64,000 bases of DNA from Echinometra lucunter (lineage: Eukaryota; Echinodermata; Echinoidea; Camarodonta; Echinometridae): NCBI GenBank assembly GCA_029962745.1, contig CM057156.1, forward strand, positions 394,529-458,528, read 5' to 3'. Below the pieces are notes generated by a model. The model saw only the letters and a program-made list of their open reading frames with translations. It did no database searches and was not told the DNA's origin. Of the stretch, positions 12,818-25,611 are shown piece by piece; position 1 is the first letter of the stretch; each line of letters starts with the position of its first letter. The position numbers and the translations under genes are program-made.

Positions 12818-13100
12818 TTTGACCCCTATTTCGCAGTGTTTCAAGTACATTTTCAGCCATTTTTACCCCTATTTGACACAAAACGGGTACAAATTGGCCT
12901 TTAAAAAAACACCCCTATTTTTTGCATTCCAAGTACAATTTTTGAAAACAAGGACCAGAAAAAGAACACCCTTCTTTCAATTTCGAGTAGAGGTCTACAA
13001 GCTCAAAAACACCCTTTTTTCAGTTTCGAGTACAAGGTCATGAAAAACAACCCTTTTTTCGAAATCGCGAACATGCTTCCAAAAAGACCCCCCTTTTAAG
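12818..13100 (+). repeat. Degenerate tandem repeat, about six units
   Basis: Units of about 40-57 bp each begin with a variant of ACCCCTATTT and contain a variant of CGAGTACAA or CAAGTACAA. Unit length and sequence drift across the array, suggesting an old minisatellite. Confidence 0.6.
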
Positions 13101-13244
13101 CGAAATTTCGAACGATCATGCGCACACGAAGTGACAACACCGGGGAGAAATGTGCTTGTTCAGGGGGGAGGGAGATTTAGGACTGTGTTGATAGTAATCT
13201 TTTGAGGTGGGCTCCTTATTTGAGGTGGGTCCCCAAGAGTGTCC

Positions 13245-13442
13245 CCCCCCCCAAGCTGGGAGGGCACTCTGCCCCCCCCCCTGCCCCCCCCCCCCCCCGG
13301 TTGTTACGCCACTGTTGTCCATGTCATTAATGGTCATGAGCAGGAACATGACCAGTTCCGGCCACAAGTAGCTTTCCTCATCTTTTTGGCCCTTTTTCAG
13401 TGTAGGGAATTACCGTCTGGTACGGGGAAATCTTATACAATG

Positions 13443-13477
<35 letters not shown>

Positions 13478-13545
13478 CTTTTAAGGGTACCCCCAGGAGA
13501 TATGGTCAATTCTTCTTCTTCTTCTTCTTCTTCTTCTTCTTCAGT
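13245..13545. repeat. Cluster of simple repeats
   Basis: C runs at about 13243-13299, a (CA)n tract at about 13441-13472 and a (CTT)n tract at about 13511-13543 lie close together. Confidence 0.85.
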
Positions 13546-13960
13546 ATACTCTTAAAACAAATCAGTTGAAAATGACTAGATGAAAGGGTCAGCTGGGTGC
13601 ATGCCTCAAAATACTAGTCATATACTAAGTATATTTTAGTCATTTGTGACTATTTTTTAGTATTTTGACAAGAACTCAGTCATCTCTGATTAGAATTTAG
13701 TAACGTCATATTTGGAATATTCCGTTTTCAAAACACCTCAAAACCTAGTGATAGACCTCACACGTAGATTGCGGAATATTTGATTCCGTTTTCAAATATG
13801 ACGCTTTGCCGAGTGTTCATACCAAAGCGTTTTTTTTTTCAAAAAACGCTTATATTCCGTTATATTTGTTTGGTGTGAAAGTGATATTATTCCCCATACC
13901 AGTCATTGTGATTTGTGTAGGTGCGTCAATCCGTTTTATATGTATACATTCTCCCCCCCC
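13546..13960. other. Non-coding segment, nothing recognised
   Basis: AT-rich sequence. Two ATTCCGTTTTCAAA-like words near 13720 and 13786 suggest a decayed repeat, but no element boundaries can be drawn. Confidence 0.35.
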
Positions 13961-14222
13961 CCCTTTTTTTTTTGGGGGGGGGGGACATTCTCAAAAAAGG
14001 TCCTGAACTTAATTTAGGGATAGAAAAAAATGGGGGGCATACAGCAAAAGTTTCCTGACAAGAAAAAAGAAGGCCCTCAGATAGAAATTTCGGTGGGGGA
14101 CATAATTTTTTTTTTTTGGGGGGGGGGGGGGGACACTCACCAAAAATTTGCTGACAATCAAAAAGAAAAAGGTCCTCAGCTTAAATCGTGGGGGGGGGGG
14201 GGAGGTATACACCAAAATTTGA
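13961..14222 (+). repeat. Three degenerate tandem units separated by G tracts
   Basis: Units of about 75-85 bp repeat the order (G)n, a CAxxAAAxTTTxCTGACAA-like word, then GGTCCTxAxxTTAAAT. Two of the G tracts directly follow T tracts. No coding potential beyond repeat-derived open frames. Confidence 0.55.
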
Positions 14223-15004
14223 ACAAAAAAAACGTTCTTGATGACTTCGCAATTGTATACGGTATGATTATAAACAGGATGATTCCTTCAAACAGGGAGA
14301 TGGAGAGATCAGTGTTTACATCTCAGTCTCCTTGATCAGAAAATATGGTAGAATATAAATTTTAATAAATAATCTAAATCAAGGCTTTTAGTATTATAAT
14401 TCTATTCATTCCGCTATCATACCGAATATGTTGACAATTTTGGATCAAAGGGAATGCTAGAAAGACCATTGAATAAAAAAAAGAAACATAACCTTTATAT
14501 ATTGAATGATCTGAAATGTCTTTTCTTGGTAGAGTCATTAGAGTGTAATGTGTATTATTATTTTTAAATAATCATTCCATTTCATGAAAGAAGACTAATC
14601 TCAGTTTTTTCGCTCATTTGGAGTCGACAGCGCTGAATTAACGAAGTGGTGAGTGAAATCCCTTTTGTTTAACGTTATTTATTAGTTTTATGATATACGT
14701 GAGTGTATGACAATATCGTATATTACTTTAATATGCATTTTTTTATAAATGAATTTCAGTCATATTCGTTTCAAATTGATCAATGAACCAGAATGAGCCT
14801 GCAAGTGCAACCCACGGAGGTGAAGACATCTCCGCGACGGCGCACTCGCCGTGCCGTGTGCCGCCCAGGTTCCGCCCCAGCCCTGGCCCGTGTGTGAGAT
14901 GACCCATGGCCATGTCAAGCGCAAGCCGGTGTGCAAGTAGACCGAAAATTCTGTCTCAAAATTTCGTCGTTAGCCTGTTATACTGGTAGGGTAGGTTAGC
15001 CTTT
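14223..15004. other. Non-coding segment, nothing recognised
   Basis: Mostly AT-rich, with a short G+C-rich patch at about 14805-14930. No splice-flanked coding exon was identified in the patch. Confidence 0.4.
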
Positions 15005-15378
15005 GGCAAACCCGGAGAATAGGGGACCGGAACGCGCGTGCATGCCATTTGTACTGTGCAGAGATGGGCAGCATCAGCCGAAAGTCAGGGTATGTGACAA
15101 GTCCATGATCAAGTTCAAAATGACTTTAAAATATATTTTAATCAAGTAATTATGTTCTAATATATTTCATTGTCCTCTCGGCTTTCAAATGTGTGATTAT
15201 GTGGTGAAAATCATTTTGATTTTTGCCAGAAATGTTCTCAAACTCACAAATGTTTCATCCATGAATCTTGTGCAGATCGTCCCCCTCGCCGCCGACTCTG
15301 CCGCTGCCACCGGCTGCATTTGTTTGCACACAAATGAATACGTGCACGCGTTCCGGTCCCCTATTCTCCGGGTTTGCC
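15005..15378. mobile_element. MITE with 8-bp target duplication, 374 bp
   Basis: The termini GGCAAACCCGGAGAATAGGG and its exact complement at the right form perfect inverted repeats of about 32 bp, which then diverge. The element is flanked by identical 8-bp direct repeats, TAGCCTTT at 14997-15004 and at 15379-15386. The target itself lies in a short tandem duplication (TATACTGGTAGGGT on both sides). An 8-bp duplication fits hAT, Merlin or P-like superfamilies; GG termini argue against a typical hAT. Confidence 0.85.
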
Positions 15379-15386
15379 TAGCCTTT

Positions 15387-15714
15387 TATACTGGTAGGGT
15401 CAGCACAAACAACAACAACAACTTCCTCATTTTAGTCTAGAGACAGAAGTGCCCCGTAGCAATGTGCGTGCAATCTCATTGTACTTGGCAGCACAATGAG
15501 AAAACTAGATATCTACCTCAAATCACTGATTTTTCCCCTTTATTCATTAATATAGAAATATCATACACCAGGCCTCTACAAATTCTTTTTGTGTGTGTGG
15601 ACCGACTGGTTGAGTCAGCAATGGTCGAGTTAGAAGGGGAAAAAAAAATAGGTTGCCCTCAAGGGAGAACAACTTGTCCGAATTTTCTTTTTATTCCCTT
15701 TGTTTTTATCTCAT
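15387..15714. other. Non-coding spacer
   Basis: No feature recognised between the MITE at 15005 and the tandem-array element that begins near 15715. Confidence 0.4.
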
Positions 15715-17268
15715 TTTTGTCTCGCCCACCGGAGGTGAAGGCGAGACTAAGGGATCCAAATGTCGTCCGTCCGTCGTCCGTCCGTCGTCCGTCCGTCGTC
15801 CGTCCGTCGTCCGTCCGTCGTCCGTCCGTCGTCCGTCCGTCCGTCCGTCCGTCACAAACGTTATGAAAGATAACTTGGCAACCGTGACTCACTTTTCAAC
15901 CAAACTTGGGTTGTAGATGCACTAAGGGGACCTGCATGTTATGGTCCAGTCAGAGGTCACATGGTAAGGTCAAAGGTCATTTCAGGTCAAACGTTAAAGT
16001 TTACGTGCAAGACTCTCTTATGACACAAAACTCTGCAACCGTGACTCACTTTTCAACCAAACTTGGGTTGTAGATGCCCTAAGCGGACCTGCATGTTATG
16101 CTCTAGTCAGAGGTCACATGGTAAGGTCAAAGGTCATTTTAGGTCAAACGTTAAAATTTACGTGCAAGACTCTCTTATGACACAAAACTCTGCAACTGTG
16201 TGACACTGTTCAATCAAACTTGGGTTGTAGATGCACTAAGGGGACCTGCATCTTATTGTCCAGTCAGAGGTCACATGGTAAGGTCAAAGGTCATTTCAGG
16301 TCAAATGTTAAAGTTGACGTGCAAGACTCTCTTATCACACATAACTTTGCAACCGTGACTCACTTTTCAACCAAACTTGGGTTGTAGATGCACTGAGGGG
16401 ACCTGCATGTTATGGTCCAGTCAGAGGTCACATGGTAAGGTCAAAGGTCATTTCAGGTCAAACGTTGAAGTTTACGTGCAAGACTCTCTTATGACTCAAA
16501 ACTCTGCAAACCGTGTGACACTTATCTATCAAACTTGGGTTGTCGATGCACTAAGGGGACCTGCATGTTATGGTCCAGTCATAGGTCACATGGTAAGGTC
16601 AAAGGTCATTTCAGGTCAAACATTAAAGTTTACGTGCAAGACTCTCTTATGACACAAAACTCTGCAACCGTGTGACACTTATCTATCAAACTTGGGTTGT
16701 AGATGCACTAAGGGGACCTGCATGTTATGGTCCAGTCAGAGGTCACATGGTCAGGTCAAAGGTCATTACAGGTCAAACGTTGAACGGTTAAAGTTTACGT
16801 GCAAGACTCTCTTATGACACAAAACTTTGCAACCGTGTCACACTTTTCAGTCAAACTTGGGTTGCAGATCACTAAGGGGAAGTGCATGTTATCATTCTGT
16901 TGGACTTCACATGATAAGGTGAAAGGTCATTGGAGGTCATATGTTACAGATGTTTTCAAATTCTTGAATTTGCTTTTCCTCTGTCATTTCTTGTCCAGTG
17001 TTGAATCTGATTGCTCAACTGATAATCATAGGTGACGCTTCTGAACTTGTACACAGATATTTACATCCATCATTATGTTTCACATGACATTATATGTATG
17101 TCGCTTCTCACTGTGAAAATGCAGTACCATTTCATAAAAAACCCTTCTCATATTTTATCAAATGTTATTCCATCCCAGTTATTTCACAATGAGCTTTCGA
17201 TACAGTTCTGTTGTGTGCCATCACAGATCGCGATATTTCTAGTTATTTTCACAAGTGGGCGAGACACA
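15715..17268 (+). mobile_element. Hairpin-capped tandem-array element with AGGTCA repeats (type A)
   Basis: The left end is a T run followed by a hairpin, GTCTCGCC...GGCGAGAC (15719-15747). The right end is GTGGGCGAGAC (17255-17265), the complement of the hairpin's first arm. Inside the left cap is a GTCCGTCC microsatellite (about 15766-15852). The body contains about seven monomers of about 157 bp; most contain AAGGTCAAAGGTCATT, a one-base-spaced direct repeat of AGGTCA, usually followed by a third AGGTCA. The last monomer is diverged and about 330 bp of unrelated sequence precedes the right cap. No protein is encoded. Confidence 0.75.
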
Positions 17269-18173
17269 ACATCGCAAACGCCTTGTTTCCAGTAAATATC
17301 ATTTAAACTTCAAACGTGAATATCTCAAAATCGCTATAATAGAGATATGTAGTTTTGCTACATCACGACCAAACTGTAGCGAAAACTGAGGATACAAACA
17401 CATGGGACATAAACAAAGTATACTTTTCAGCCAAGTCATATTGTATAATGAAAGATTCAAATATTTATTATTTGTTTAATCTCTTGTTACAGGATTTCAA
17501 AATCATTTACATTCAATTTGTTTTGAGTTCACAAAAATGAATTACAATATTGCTTTATATCTGGTGAAATACAGTTGATAATATACAGTGTAGTTTAACA
17601 AGATAACTAATGAGTGTTAAATTAAACTTCCCTAAATATTCACTCGCGAGCGTTCTCAAAGTCGTCTCTACAGTCCTCGCCTGGGTCAGTGACTTGTGTC
17701 ATCGAAGTTCTTTCTTCGTCGAGTGAACGTTGCTTCGGGACGAACGTCAATCACTTCTTCTAGATTGCAGACGACTATCTGGGTGCTCACTGGAGCTGCT
17801 ATCTCCTACTGGGTACAGGGGCGTACACCAGCCTACAGGGGTATACAACGGGTACACACTGGAAGGGGCATTAGAGCTGTATAGAAACAAGAACCATCCT
17901 ATACATAAAATACAAAATAAAATAACTGGCACATAAAATATGCATTTCTGTTCTTATTCATCAAACAAATAAATTATTTAGCTCGGCATAACGACTCCCA
18001 CACACTTCTTGTCAATATCATTTAAACTGACATTATAGGTTTATCAATATCAAATTACATTCTTTTCTTCTTCTTTTTGACATTCAAAACTGAACAAATT
18101 ACATATGCATTTTAACTTAGTCATCTTTATAAAGTACAGTAATGAATTAAATATAACTCATTAAACACTTACG
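17269..18173. other. Non-coding segment, nothing recognised
   Basis: A CpG-containing patch at about 17640-17900 has short open frames on both strands, but no splice-supported exon was found. Confidence 0.35.
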
Positions 18174-18250
18174 CTATCTCGAACACTAAAACGACTGACT
18201 GACGGCAAGCAGCCACGGAGAGAGAGGCATGAAGACTTGAAAAAATGGCT
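18174..18250 (-). promoter_or_regulatory. Possible non-coding first exon, minus strand
   Basis: On the minus strand the sequence ends at a good splice donor (ATAGC followed by GTAAGTG, donor at about 18172) after a short CpG-containing stretch. It could be an alternative first exon for the minus-strand gene at 4802-7046, about 11 kb away. The support is a single splice-like motif. Confidence 0.18.
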
Positions 18251-19735
18251 GGTTTTTGCAATCCTGAAGAAAAATTGCACCTTAAAAACAGCAAACTTGG
18301 TTCCACATCAATTTCCTCATCATTCCCTCACTCATCACATTATAGTTGCAGATAAAGCCTGCCATTATGGGTTGACTGCGTAATCCAAAACACGTCAGCC
18401 GTGTAGCGAAATCAGTGGTGCAGTGCCGGTATACCTTAGGCAGGGCACGGTTCTCGGCTGTTTGCAAATTAGCCTTGCACCCTGCCAAAACCAGTGAACC
18501 AATGCAATGCCTTAAATCAAAATCATACGATTGAAAACAAAAACATCACGCATCGGTCAGAGTTTGGTGGCAAATTGTGCAGACTCATAGAATTAAAAAG
18601 GGATAAATATTCATTACTTCACTTTAAAATGAAATTAAACACTACAAACTTTTGGTAGTTAAAATATTGGTACTATTTTGTGACACTAACGACAGAATTT
18701 TCGGTCTAGTGTGCAAGGTGCAAGTCTTCAAGGCTGTCGGTGGTACAGAATCGGTGTCTGATTTGGGGAATTTTCAAAGTGTTATGTGCAGCTATCATAA
18801 GCCCTCAGTCAAAAACCATTCATTAGATTTTGGCGCTAGTGCATGCACTTGTGCGCCGGGAGAGTAAACCCTAGTTTAACATTATACATTGGGTTTTGAT
18901 ATCAAATCACAAAAATATCAAACTTAGTGTCGGATACCTGTTTCTAAGTCTGTTCTGTACTGTCTTCATGTATTCTCCTAAAAATCCTCTGTTTTATGTC
19001 CATTTCAAATTCACCATCAATCTCAATTTTCGCACAGCTCCGTTCAAATAGTTTGATCCTAGATTGAAGTTAGCATTCGATATTTGTGTAGAAGTGTGTC
19101 AAGCTATGCTATGGCGCAATAACTAAACATACTTCTCTGCAAGCACAATCCCAAACCAGCTACAATGTACATGTACCTGGGGACCGATGAGTGCATAGGG
19201 TGAATTGGATCTGTATCGCTTTCTAATACTTTCAATAAGTGAAAATGATGAGATATTTTCTATATGTTTGACTGTTTTCATACCATTTATTGTACATTTC
19301 TGAGTCATTTGTTGAAAAAGAAGATTTCAGCATTTTCTTTTTTCCGTTTCAAATTATTGTCTCAGTGTTTTCTCTCCGTTTTCTGCGATCGTGGAAAATC
19401 ATCTCCCCAAGTAAATGGTTTGTTGAAATAAGAAATTATGATCACAGAACTGACTAAGGGTATCATCATTGTAGGCGAAGGTCTGTTATAAGTAGGACGC
19501 TGGGGTATGTTACAGTATAATTATGGAAATCAGACGCATATTAAACAAATTTTGAACAATTCCCAGTGGTCGTGTGGTGCATAATACAATTAATGTATAA
19601 CATTTGTACTTTCCAAAATTGTGGTTGTGGTTGGTTTCAAACTCCCAGTCCTCTGGTATTGTCAGTCCAGCACTCTATGGATGTATTTGCGTAAGCCAGT
19701 TGAGTTGCACTGGCGATGTAAGCTATAGATACTAG
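18251..19735. other. Non-coding segment, nothing recognised
   Basis: Short open frames only, with no splice-flanked exon or repeat structure visible. Confidence 0.4.
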
Positions 19736-19777
19736 TACCCTAACCCTAACCTACCCTAAACACAACCCTAACTAGTA
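19736..19777. repeat. Interstitial telomere-like CCCTAA repeats
   Basis: Several CCCTAA units, perfect and imperfect, lie in a row (starting TACCCTAACCCTAACC). Similar words appear near 9240-9290 and inside the element at 57265-57553. Confidence 0.6.
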
Positions 19778-20022
19778 ATATTCGTAGAAAGTGTTTACGG
19801 TTTACGGTTCACCATGTGGTAAGTCCTAAGGGACTATAGATAAAGTGGATAGAGATGGAGGTGAAATAGAGAGGCGAGAAAGTAGGAAAATTGGAGGGTA
19901 GAGTATCTTTCGAGAACTGGGTGAAGTCCTAAAAGGACTGTAAACCAGAAGAGGTGAGATGAAACCCTTTCTACGAATATCCGTACCACCATGCAAACCT
20001 TCAAACATCACCTAACTAGTAA
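19768..20022. repeat. Inverted repeat, possible MITE
   Basis: TATTCGTAGAAAG near 19782 is matched by CTTTCTACGAATA near 19967, and AACTAGTAA occurs just outside both ends as a direct repeat. The match is short and the boundaries are uncertain. Confidence 0.35.
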
Positions 20023-20032
20023 CTACTATATT

Positions 20033-20162
20033 ATTCAATTCAATTCAATTCATTTTCCACAAAAATCAATATACTAAATACGCAAAATATATGTTACGAA
20101 ACAATACAAATCAGTTACAATAAAATATGTAATAAAAATCTACAACATAGGATATACGAGAA
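20033..20162 (-). repeat. (AATTC)n microsatellite and likely retroposon tail
   Basis: A TTCAATTCAATTCAATTC tract is followed by AT-rich sequence. A similar tract at about 27815 suggests minus-strand insertions of an element whose 3-prime end carries this short repeat. Confidence 0.35.
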
Positions 20163-20991
20163 ATAATGTGGTAATTTGATGTCATTGCATTCATATTGTG
20201 GAGGGGGCCTAAAGTGAACTAAGGTTTGTAGTGGTTAGGCTCCAATAAATAATTAGGAAAAGAGAAAGAAAAGTAAGAACAGGAACTGGAAGAAAGAATA
20301 GGAGAGAGAGAGATATCATGCTGTTAAAATCATACCCTTTTTTTTTTTTTTTTTTTTTCAATTTTAGTGTGGGGTACATGAATATGGAACTCTACCTGAT
20401 CTAAGTAACAGTTACACTTAGGAGTTATATGTAGGTCAGTGACCAAAACTGACACAGTGGCTTCTCATGTGTAAAACCAAGTTCTGTTTACATGACAACT
20501 GACAAGTGTAGCACAGTGCTTTGATCGTTTTGTGATGAATGGTAAGGGTGCAGGGTTCCTAGACCTAGCGTAGGGCAGTGCAGATAGCCTAGAGGTCTAT
20601 CCATTATATTGCTTTCCTTTTGGATAATTACTCTTAAAATTAAATTCACAAACCATTTAAAAAAATTCTTTGTACATAACTTTTCTTCTTGCAACCATTC
20701 ATAGTCAGCTTTTCAGCTTTTCCTTTGGTACGGTATGTCAGTCAAAACAATCTTTTATAGAATTGGAGAAATGATGGATTAAACATTGCACTCCTCACTC
20801 CTCGGAGAATTGGAGTGTGCAAAGTTTGGTGACCCTATCAAGCACATGCACAGTCTGGGGGCTTGATTGTGTGGCATGAACCCCCTTTTTTTTTCAAGGT
20901 ATGGTCTAGACATTATATTTGTACAGTAGACAGTATGAGAGAGAGAGAGAGAGAGAGAAGTTTTTTTTTTAAGATGAAAGTAAAGTAACAT
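20163..20991. other. Non-coding segment with simple repeats
   Basis: A T run at 20338-20359 and a (GA)n tract at about 20937-20959. No gene recognised. Confidence 0.5.
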
Positions 20992-20999
20992 CTAGGAGG

Positions 21000-21187
21000 C
21001 AGGGAAAAAATTAATTATTATTTTTCCGGGGCTACTTTTTGAGCTCACTCACCCGAATTTTCTACAATGTATTACAGTTTACATTGGAGCCTATGAGAAT
21101 TTCAGGGGCTCCTTTTTAGTTTTCTAGGGCTCTTTTTGGCACTTTGGGGTCGAATTCGCCCCAAGCCCCCGTATATTTTTTTCCCTG
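21000..21187. mobile_element. hAT-type MITE, 188 bp
   Basis: Termini CAGGGAAAAAA and TTTTTTCCCTG are inverted repeats, and the insert is flanked by perfect 8-bp direct repeats CTAGGAGG (20992-20999 and 21188-21195). CAGGG ends with an 8-bp duplication are the hallmark of the hAT superfamily. The element is too small to encode a transposase. Confidence 0.85.
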
Positions 21188-21195
21188 CTAGGAGG

Positions 21196-21991
21196 CAAAT
21201 TGTTGAAAAAGAGGGGTGAGGATGAGACTTGATGATTTTATTATTTCTTGTGACATGTTTTAGTAATAAATGTCCCTATCTTTAATACGTACAGTGTAAC
21301 TGTATGACTAGGATATATGACAGCTGAAAGTCCTTTGATTGCTGATTGGGTCATTAGCTGGTGACATTATCCATGCAGTGTGCTTAGAAATGATGAAATG
21401 CCACGGATATCAACCTTCTTATTGTTTATGACATCATCAGAAGAGTATGCCATGTGATGAAGGGATATTTGTGAATGACATCATCAGTGCACTGTGCGAG
21501 ATGGTGAGGGTTACATGCATGTCAACCTTTTTGTCGTCGTCCAAGGAAGTCACAGTAGGACTCCGCCTATATTGTTGATCTATTTAATGAACATTGCATG
21601 ACATCATTCAGTGATCAATGCATCATGCCAAAGTGAAGTATGACAAGCATGTAAATGAAGGGGAATCCCCCAGTTCATCCTTTGTTCTGCTTAGACATGT
21701 TGAGACAACTCATGTTCTGGGACTATGAAGGTCGTTTGTAGTCTAGTTATAATACCCCCTTCACAAATTCAGTAATGCGGATAATAGGTGCATTATTTGG
21801 TCATAAAATTCAAGCTTTTAAAATATTTTTTAAGTTCTGCGACGCTTTTTACTTTGAGGCCACCATCGATATCAAGCAACTCGCTCATAATGACGTTCTC
21901 CTGCGTTCACAAATTCTGTTAATTTAAAAATGTTAATACCCACATATTTTCTGTGTTTATTTGAAGTGGAGCCTACATGTTGATGATTTAG
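21196..21991. other. Non-coding segment, nothing recognised
   Basis: Contains several similar ATGACATCAT words (21429, 21478, 21601), too scattered to define a repeat. Confidence 0.4.
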
Positions 21992-22407
21992 TTAACCCAT
22001 TCGTGACAGGAATTATTTAAAGCCTAATTTGATCAGCTTTTATTCTTCAAATATGCAATACCAACATTTTTATTTTATTGCTACATTTTTCTTATAAAAC
22101 GTCATGTATCTGAAATGAATATAAATTGACGGAAGTTATGATGAGAAATCAAAGAGTTGCCAATTTGCAAGGGAAAACGGTGATTTTAAACTTTCTATCA
22201 CATTGCCAATTTAAGGATTTTAATGCTTATTTTCCTTTTGAAAAATTTTCAGCATCAAACAACGAATATTGACGCAACTAAAATGGGCACAGTTTGTGTA
22301 GAATTTTTGCTCTTTCTGCTCATGTATTTGGTATGATTTTTAGGGCTTTGCATCAAAAGATATTAGGCCAAACCACAAAATGTGGACCTCTGTCATGAAT
22401 GGGTTAA
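21992..22407 (+). mobile_element. TTAA-flanked piggyBac-like MITE, copy 2
   Basis: Element 21996-22403 between TTAA sites, with ends CCCATTCGTGACAG and CTGTCATGAATGGG. It is followed almost immediately by a truncated LINE at 22430. Confidence 0.85.
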
Positions 22408-22429
22408 AAGATGCAATAGAAAACTTGAC

Positions 22430-23210
22430 ATGTTGAGGAAACTCAAGAAATTCAATTTACCATTTAAAGACAAGACCAATCTTTGAATACTGCGCTCCAG
22501 TTTTTCACAGTAGTCTTACAATTGAACAAACAAATAGTCTAGAAAAAATACAACGCAGAGTTTGCAAGATTATTTTAGGAAAAAATTTCATATCCTACTC
22601 CAATGCGTGCCAAGTTTTTAATCTACCTACTCTTGAGGACAGAAGACTAGCACTTTGCGGGAAATTCGCTAAGTCTTTACTTAAACATCCTATTTGTCAA
22701 ACCTGGTTACCTCAGAAGAAACACATTGAAATATCTCTACGACACAATAATACATACATGTACCATCAGTTTAAATTCAAAACACAAAGATTTAAAAATA
22801 GTCCACTCCCATTTTTAGTTAATATACTGAACAATATTTGAAGATTTCCATGATTTTTCCCCCTTTTCTTTTCACAAATGCCAGTTTCCCGCTCAGTCCT
22901 GCTCTTCTTCCTCTGTATATTCAAATATTTCTTCTGCATTGTCATGAGCACTCATACCGTCTAATATCCTTTGTACAAACTAAGGAGAGTGAATGTCTGA
23001 ACTAGTGTTTTTACATGTTTATACTGGTATTTATTAAATTTTCATGTGCCTTGCCATTGACCTTTTTAAACATGTATTTTTTTTTTTTAATGTTGTAAAT
23101 ATGTCAAACATGTAAACATGATTTATCCAGCTTTAGCTGCTTTTCATGTGAAATGTCTAATGTATCAAGCATGTTTATTCCAAATAAAACCATTTTTGAT
23201 TGATTGATAG
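22430..23210 (+). mobile_element. 5-prime truncated LINE (CR1/L2/Jockey-like reverse transcriptase C-terminus)
   Basis: The frame ending at 22842 encodes a C-terminal reverse-transcriptase tail: RPIFEYCAPVFHSSLT, then LEKIQRRVCKIILG and LPTLEDRRLALCGKFA, a pattern typical of CR1/L2/Jockey-type non-LTR retrotransposons. An in-frame stop near 22427 and the loss of all upstream domains mark 5-prime truncation. The 3-prime UTR ends in an AATAAA-containing stretch and a short TTGATTGATTGAT tail, the usual terminal microsatellite of such elements. Confidence 0.8.
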
Positions 23211-24999
23211 ATTATCCTCTCTTTGATCATCCAAGGAAGTTGGAGTTGGGGTACACCTACACATACAACACATTGTTTACATGTGCAAGTAGATTATAAA
23301 TAGTAATTACACTGTATATAACATCAAGACACCGTATGGCATGAAACAAACAAAGGGTATCCCCCATACCATCCTTTGTTTATAGACATGCTTTCACATT
23401 AAAGGACTACTAGCGTCATTGTGGTTGATTGCAGATTGCAGAATGTGGTCTTTTTTCACATAGGTGCAGTAGGCTTGAAAATTTTTAGGAAAGCATTATG
23501 TCGTCATCTATTGTCGTCATTCAATAATGAAGGGAGATTCCCAAATGTAATTTTAACTGTATCATGTCGTAGAAGTGCTGTGAAGAAATTTGAGTAATCT
23601 ATATATATAAGGCCAGCTTGACAACACAGATTCAGTTTCACCAAAGTCATGGTGGACGTTTTTTATAAAGTTTTGTAGAGAGTAGAGTGTATGTACAGGA
23701 CTACAGGTGCATTCAATGCAACTTTCTACATTTATTGAGACTTGATAAAGAGAGGTAATACTGAGTGCAAGAAATGGAAGGCCTACCAGTACTTGAAAAT
23801 ATTTTCTACATGTTCACGTAGTACATGTATATTTTTTAATTGCTTTTGTCTGACATTAGATTACGTGTACCTGGAGAGTTATCGATCATCATTTTCTATG
23901 TCAGATGCTCGTGAAATGTGAACTTTTATTTCTGTAGAGCTCTGTGTATTTTTCCTTTTCAAATTGACTTTCTCCTTGTCTGTCATTTTGTAAGGTACAG
24001 TATTCTTTAATATGTTGTTATTTTTTGTATTAGGCAAACCAGTCAGTTATGACTAATATTGCCAAACACTGCAAGATTTATTTTTAGATACAATTCTTGA
24101 AATCTTTACAAAAGTATGTGTTTATGTAGAATTTCTATTTTTATACCAAAGAAACGAGATAATGAATATCAAGTCAGATACAGATTGCTAATTCCTTCAC
24201 TTTGCTAGCACTGTCCTGATAAGCCTGAATATGAGTACCAATATACATGTATGTATTCTGAATGATAATCTATTTCAGTATCGCAAGTTTTTGTGGATTG
24301 CATTTGGACCATGTTGCATGCACCTTCATTAATTTGTTAGGCAACTTTGGGGCTTTTTTTGGGGGGGGGGGAATTGGAAGAGTTGACAAAAATGTGGAAA
24401 GAAAATTATCATAGAAGGAAAGGATGAGTAAGGCAGGTAGTCATGATATGTTTGTTCATTGAACCATGATCTTATTTTTAGATTGTTTATGGGTTGTTTT
24501 GACTGGAATAGGATCATGTATTGGTCTTCATCTCAGACCATTTATACATAATCTTTCCAGAATTATTACAATACCTGGTAATGTTTGCATAGAGTGACAG
24601 AAAAGAGCTACATGTATATTTGCCTGAGTACAGTTTAACAGAAATTAATTTTAGATGCTGGAATCTCTGGCAGAGTAAGTGTACTGACAAGTGTAAGAGT
24701 TTTACTGAACATTGAGAACAAGATTTCACCTCATCATGGTCTGAGAGTTAGACTACAGAAAGTTAGGCGGGCTTGTTTAGTCCGGTCCACAGATGAACTT
24801 CGTCCCCAGTCAGAACAAGTTCAGCTGTTGAGAGATAAACATCATCCTTGTTTCCGTAATTGTGATACACGTGTATTGTGAATACATACATTTACAGATT
24901 TGTGATCAAATGAAGTACTACTTACATGTACATGTACCAAGTTTCTGCTGAGTTTCGCTACTCATAGGATTGTCTGCTTTTCTTTTTTATTTTCTTCAG
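23211..24999. other. Non-coding segment, nothing recognised
   Basis: AT-rich sequence upstream of the Bcl-2-family gene; probably its upstream region or first intron. A G run lies at about 24360-24370. Confidence 0.4.
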
Positions 25000-25060
25000 A
25001 CTTTGAATTCCAATACCGGTATTGTCTTTTGTTCATTTGTTGTTCGTGAGTTTAAACAAG
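25000..25060 (+). other. Possible 5-prime UTR exon of the Bcl-2-family gene
   Basis: A long pyrimidine tract ending in CTTCAG gives a strong acceptor at 24999. Sixty-one bases later a consensus donor, CAAG followed by GTGAGTAT, begins at 25061. The first coding exon of the Bcl-2 gene has its own acceptor at 28806, so an upstream non-coding exon is required, and this is a fair candidate. Confidence 0.3.
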
Positions 25061-25194
25061 GTGAGTATAGTATTTGTAACAGTTACATGTCTGCACATAC
25101 ATGTACTGTATATAGCGCAGGTTGTTTTGATTTAATATTACCCTGCAGATACATTGTACATGTACGTGTACTCTTTCCTTGGAAAATGCAAATA

Positions 25195-25611
25195 TTAACC
25201 CATTCGTGATAGGAATTATTTAAAGCCTAATTTGATCAGCTTTTATTCTTCAAATTGGCAACACCAACATTTTTCTTTTATTGCTACAGTTTTCTTATAA
25301 ATCATCATGTATCTGAAATAAATATAAATTGACAGAATATAAGATGAGAAGTCATAAAGTTGCCAATTTGCAGGGAAAAAAGGTAATTTTAACATTTTCA
25401 TCGCATTGCCAATTTATGGATTTTAATGCTTATTTTCCTTTTAAAAAATTTCAGCATCAGACAACAAATATTGATGCAATGACAACAGGCACAGTATGTG
25501 TAGAATTTTTTGCTCTTTCTGCTCATGTATTTGGTATGATTTTTAGGGCTCTGCATCAAAAGTTATTAGACCAAACCACAAAATGTGGACCCTCTGTCAC
25601 GAATGGGTTAA
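25195..25611 (+). mobile_element. TTAA-flanked piggyBac-like MITE, copy 3
   Basis: Element 25199-25607 between TTAA sites, with ends CCCATTCGTGATAG and CTGTCACGAATGGG. An open frame of about 90 codons in its interior aligns with those in copies 1 and 4. Confidence 0.85.

Noticed and set aside
15462..15916. Overlapping open frames with Arg-Pro-Ser-Val repeats
   Set aside because: They come from the GTCCGTCC microsatellite of the type-A element, open in several frames at once.
19736..19777. CCCTAA repeats as evidence of a chromosome end or fusion site
   Set aside because: Only a few imperfect units are present, and similar short runs occur at 9240 and within the MITE at 57265, so a transposon or chance origin is simpler.
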